Source: Pezizomycotina sp. ARF18 (taxonomy: Eukaryota; Ascomycota). Taken from it: a stretch of 64,000 nt of DNA. Under the pieces are notes generated by a model, which saw only the letters and a list, made by a program, of their open reading frames with translations, was not told where the DNA came from and did not search any database. The translations under genes and the position numbers were made by a program. How positions within the stretch are numbered: the first letter of the stretch is position 1; each line of letters starts with the position of its first letter. Shown here piece by piece: positions 61,587 to 64,000 of the stretch. The stretch is from NCBI GenBank assembly GCA_002224055.1, contig AZLU01000066.1:55712-119711 (forward strand). Reading direction: 5' to 3'.

Positions 61587-64000
61587 ATGGAGAGATCAAA
61601 TACCCTTCAGATAATTGTAGGTTTATTCTTTCTCTCTCTTTCCTTTTTCTATCACGCAAGATCTCTGGATTCTCTGCTGCTAGCTAGGGAAATATCAAAG
61701 TACTTATAAAAGAGCACAAAAAATAACGTTGTGCTTTTGCGAAAAACTAATCGTATGACGTTGGTAGAATTCGGTTCCTCCACAGCCGCCGTCAACATCC
61801 TTCGCGAACGGGTACGGAGAGCGCAAGTTTTAAACAACGAGATCGCAGAATGGCTCCAAGTTAGTATATCTTGTATTAAAAAAAAAAAAATAAAAAAAAA
61901 ATAAAACTATTCACAAATTTCCTTTCGTCGCCATTAGTTTCGCAAGGGCTTGTAGGTCACAGGATGCTAACCCAAACTTCAGGAGAGAAGGCGGGTCGAA
62001 GAGGCCTACATTTGGGTCTGCAAAAGCTCGTAAAGAGACCAACGCCGAACGACGCGTCTGAGTTTGGGTACGCCCTCAAGCACTTTCCCTTCCTCTGTTT
62101 TACCCTATACACATTTCCCACAGAAGTCGCGTCATATAGACTGGAATACTTACGCTCCTCTTTTTTTTTTTTTTTTTTTTTTTCCTCTCTCAGAGCATTT
62201 TTCGGCCCCTGGCAGCGAATCGTCAATGCAACGGTCTCATTGGCCGGTGCGCATCAAGTCTTCAGCCAAAAACTGGAAGCCGAAGTGGAGCGACCAATTC
62301 ACGAGTTTGCGACATCGAACCAAGACTGGGCCGGCCTGAAGACTATGGAAGGAACCTAGGACATATGGCGAAGGCTATCGACACCGCCGAAGAGAAATCG
62401 GAGAAACTTAAGAAGAAAGGGAAAAAAGCAGATGCCAGCAGGGTTGCAGAGGCGGCGTCAGCGGTACAAAACGCCATCGGAGAGTGGGAAAGCCAGGCGC
62501 CGTTCATTTTCGAAAAGCTTCAGGCATGCGACGAACAGCGCATAACTAGTCTTCGGAATCCCTGACGAGACTGCAGACTCTCGAGTTAGATCAATGGACC
62601 AGGTACGCGGGATTATGGAGCAGACTGTACAAGCCCTCTTGGACGTCAATACATCCGACGAATTCGACAGTTTCGCTCAAAGGTGTATGGTGCGCCGGTA
62701 GTGCCGGCACAGGCGCTACAATCAAGGGAAACAAAATGCACCGTTTGACGCATAGACCGACAACCGGCGGCGGTTCGGCTGCTCCGTCCATTGTTACGGA
62801 TGATACGGGTAGTGTCCAATCTTCCAATTCCGGTGAAAAGGGTAAACATTCAGCGTACAGACAATTTACTCTGAGACAGACATCTCTAACCTCTTTTCTT
62901 CTTTGGTTTCTCATCTCTAGGCAGCCATGGAGGTCTAGGTTCGAACTTGAGGAGGCTTGGAACCGTTTTGAAGGGTGGTAGAAGCAACAGGAACAGCACT
63001 ATCTTACCCTATTCGTCAAGTCGATTACTTTAGATCGGGCCTCGAACGACCGGCTTGGATTGGCAGATCTTCGGACATGGCGGAGTATCGCCTAGCGCCT
63101 CTGCGAGCCATTTGCCTTCAACTTCTTTAACTGTCCCTTCGGAATCGGACGCAGCGAAACATAAGTCAACATCTGAAGATACCCCAGTTTCGTCACCTTT
63201 AGTCGCAAGTATGCGTCTCCAATAACTGCAAACAAACCACAATCTCCATTACATTTGGATGGTCCATCTGAAGAGGCAAGTCGTTTTTTTTTTATCTCTC
63301 TTCCTCGTTCATTAGGCCGCCAATGTGCGCAGATGTATTTGAATGCTAACTTGTTTGTTTTAGCCGACGAAGGACTCAGAAGGATACTCGATACCTCCGC
63401 CCAAGAAAGACCTCGGAGACCCTATATCTGAAGAAGAGGCTGCCGCAGCTAGGTAAGGGTTATCGGTTTTTAATCTTCTAGATAATTTTCCATTTGGGAT
63501 CTTCTACATTGAAATGCAGTGGCGAGCAAATGTTTAGAGTCGAAATAAAGAGCGAGACTATTCAAGAAGAGGAAGAAGAAGCAGAAGCTGCCTTGTCCAA
63601 TGTGGCAAATTACGTTGCGATTGGTGAGTACTATTACGTGATAAGATTTGCATTCATGACTTAACTTCTAACAATATCCCTGCTTGCTACAGAACCAGCC
63701 GGGATCTCAGAATACCGCAAGAGAGTTCGTGGAAGAAGAGATAATCGTAACACGATATACGAGACAGCGGAAACAGTTCCAGACGTCGTAAGTGCCTTTG
63801 GCAACGGTGCTGAGAACGGCAGCGGTAGCGCAAGCCTCTCTCCATCGGCTATTCCTCCGCCTTCGAGTAGCGCTAGCAATGGCACGGGATCTCCATTTTA
63901 CCACAGGCAAATGTAATAACGCCTCCACCACCCTCCATCAGCGATGAGGATTGATCCAGCAGCTCAAGTCCCCATTGCTGCTTCCTCCTTGAATATGTCC
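61587..64000 (+). CDS. SYP1: Syp1 muniscin, F-BAR endocytic adaptor (5' part, runs off the window)
   Basis: Syp1 is an early endocytic-site adaptor and septin regulator with an N-terminal F-BAR and a C-terminal mu-homology domain. After a small first exon (ATG at 61587, donor near 61616) the F-BAR reads AVNILRERVRRAQVLNNEIA and EWLQ, then across an intron ERRRVEEAY and LQKLVKRPTPNDASEFG. The next intron is 62068-62193, with a T23 tract just before its AG. FGPWQRIVNATVSLAGAHQV, FSQKLEAEVERPIHEFATSN, AVQNAIGEWESQAPFIFEKL and QACDEQR follow, all typical of the family. The linker contains PPKKDLGDPISEEEAAAA, MFRVEIKSETIQEEEEEAEA, ALSNVANYVA and RVRGRRDNRNTIYET, matching the conserved region just before the muHD. 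The muHD itself lies beyond 64000. Frame changes occur near 62350, 62560 and 62640. Confidence 0.9.

Overview
This window is nuclear DNA of a filamentous ascomycete fungus, most likely Pezizomycotina. The protein families point there: a HymA/Mo25 scaffold, an Lte1-type Ras-GEF, a FUS1-like membrane SH3 protein, a Syp1 muniscin and a Csk1/Cak1-type kinase. Introns are short (about 70-125 nt) with GTAAGT-like donors. I cannot name the genus. Intergenic DNA is AT-rich, up to about 5 kb long, and full of very long A or T homopolymers (20-36 nt).

Layout. 1-4.1 kb: no recognisable gene. 4.1-8.7 kb: a divergent pair, a LENG1/CIR-N-type putative spliceosomal protein (-) and SEC18/NSF (+). 9.8-11.5 kb: HYM1/Mo25 (-). 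12.7-13.9 kb: an uncharacterised acidic-tailed gene (+) behind a promoter with a striking CACGTG dyad. 14-24 kb: mostly gene-poor AT-rich DNA with foldback repeats, minisatellites and one unidentified gene (18.2-19.2 kb). 24.1-29.9 kb: LTE1 (+). 31.6-34.1 kb: a 5'-nucleotidase (-). 34.4-37 kb: a coiled-coil gene and a second unidentified gene (-). 38.4-40.3 kb: PRMT3-type arginine methyltransferase (-). 41.6-43.6 kb: GPI8 (-) divergent from a small twin-Cx9C gene (+). 44.1-47.4 kb: cytosolic isoleucyl-tRNA synthetase (-). 49.2-50.7 kb: SH3 membrane protein (-). 50.7-55.7 kb: gene-poor. 55.7-58.5 kb: MAD1 (-). 59.2-60.4 kb: CAK-like kinase (-). 61.6 kb to the window end: SYP1 (+), cut off before its C-terminal domain.

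The genes form no pathway cluster, although LTE1, MAD1, HYM1, the CAK-like kinase and SYP1 are all cell-cycle, polarity or septation genes. The rest are secretory (SEC18, GPI8), translational (ILS1) or metabolic housekeeping genes.

The dominant oddity is that nearly every conserved gene, including essential ones, is broken into several reading frames. At the eleven sites I resolved against family motifs, each break is explained by a homopolymer run that is one base short (for example inside the HIGH motif of ILS1). I read this as uncorrected long-read consensus error rather than gene decay, so coordinates below are gene spans with frame changes inside them. I found no CRISPR array, no tRNA gene and no intact transposon. 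I see no convincing new biological system; the best leads are the homopolymer-rich introns and foldbacks and the CACGTG promoter architecture.
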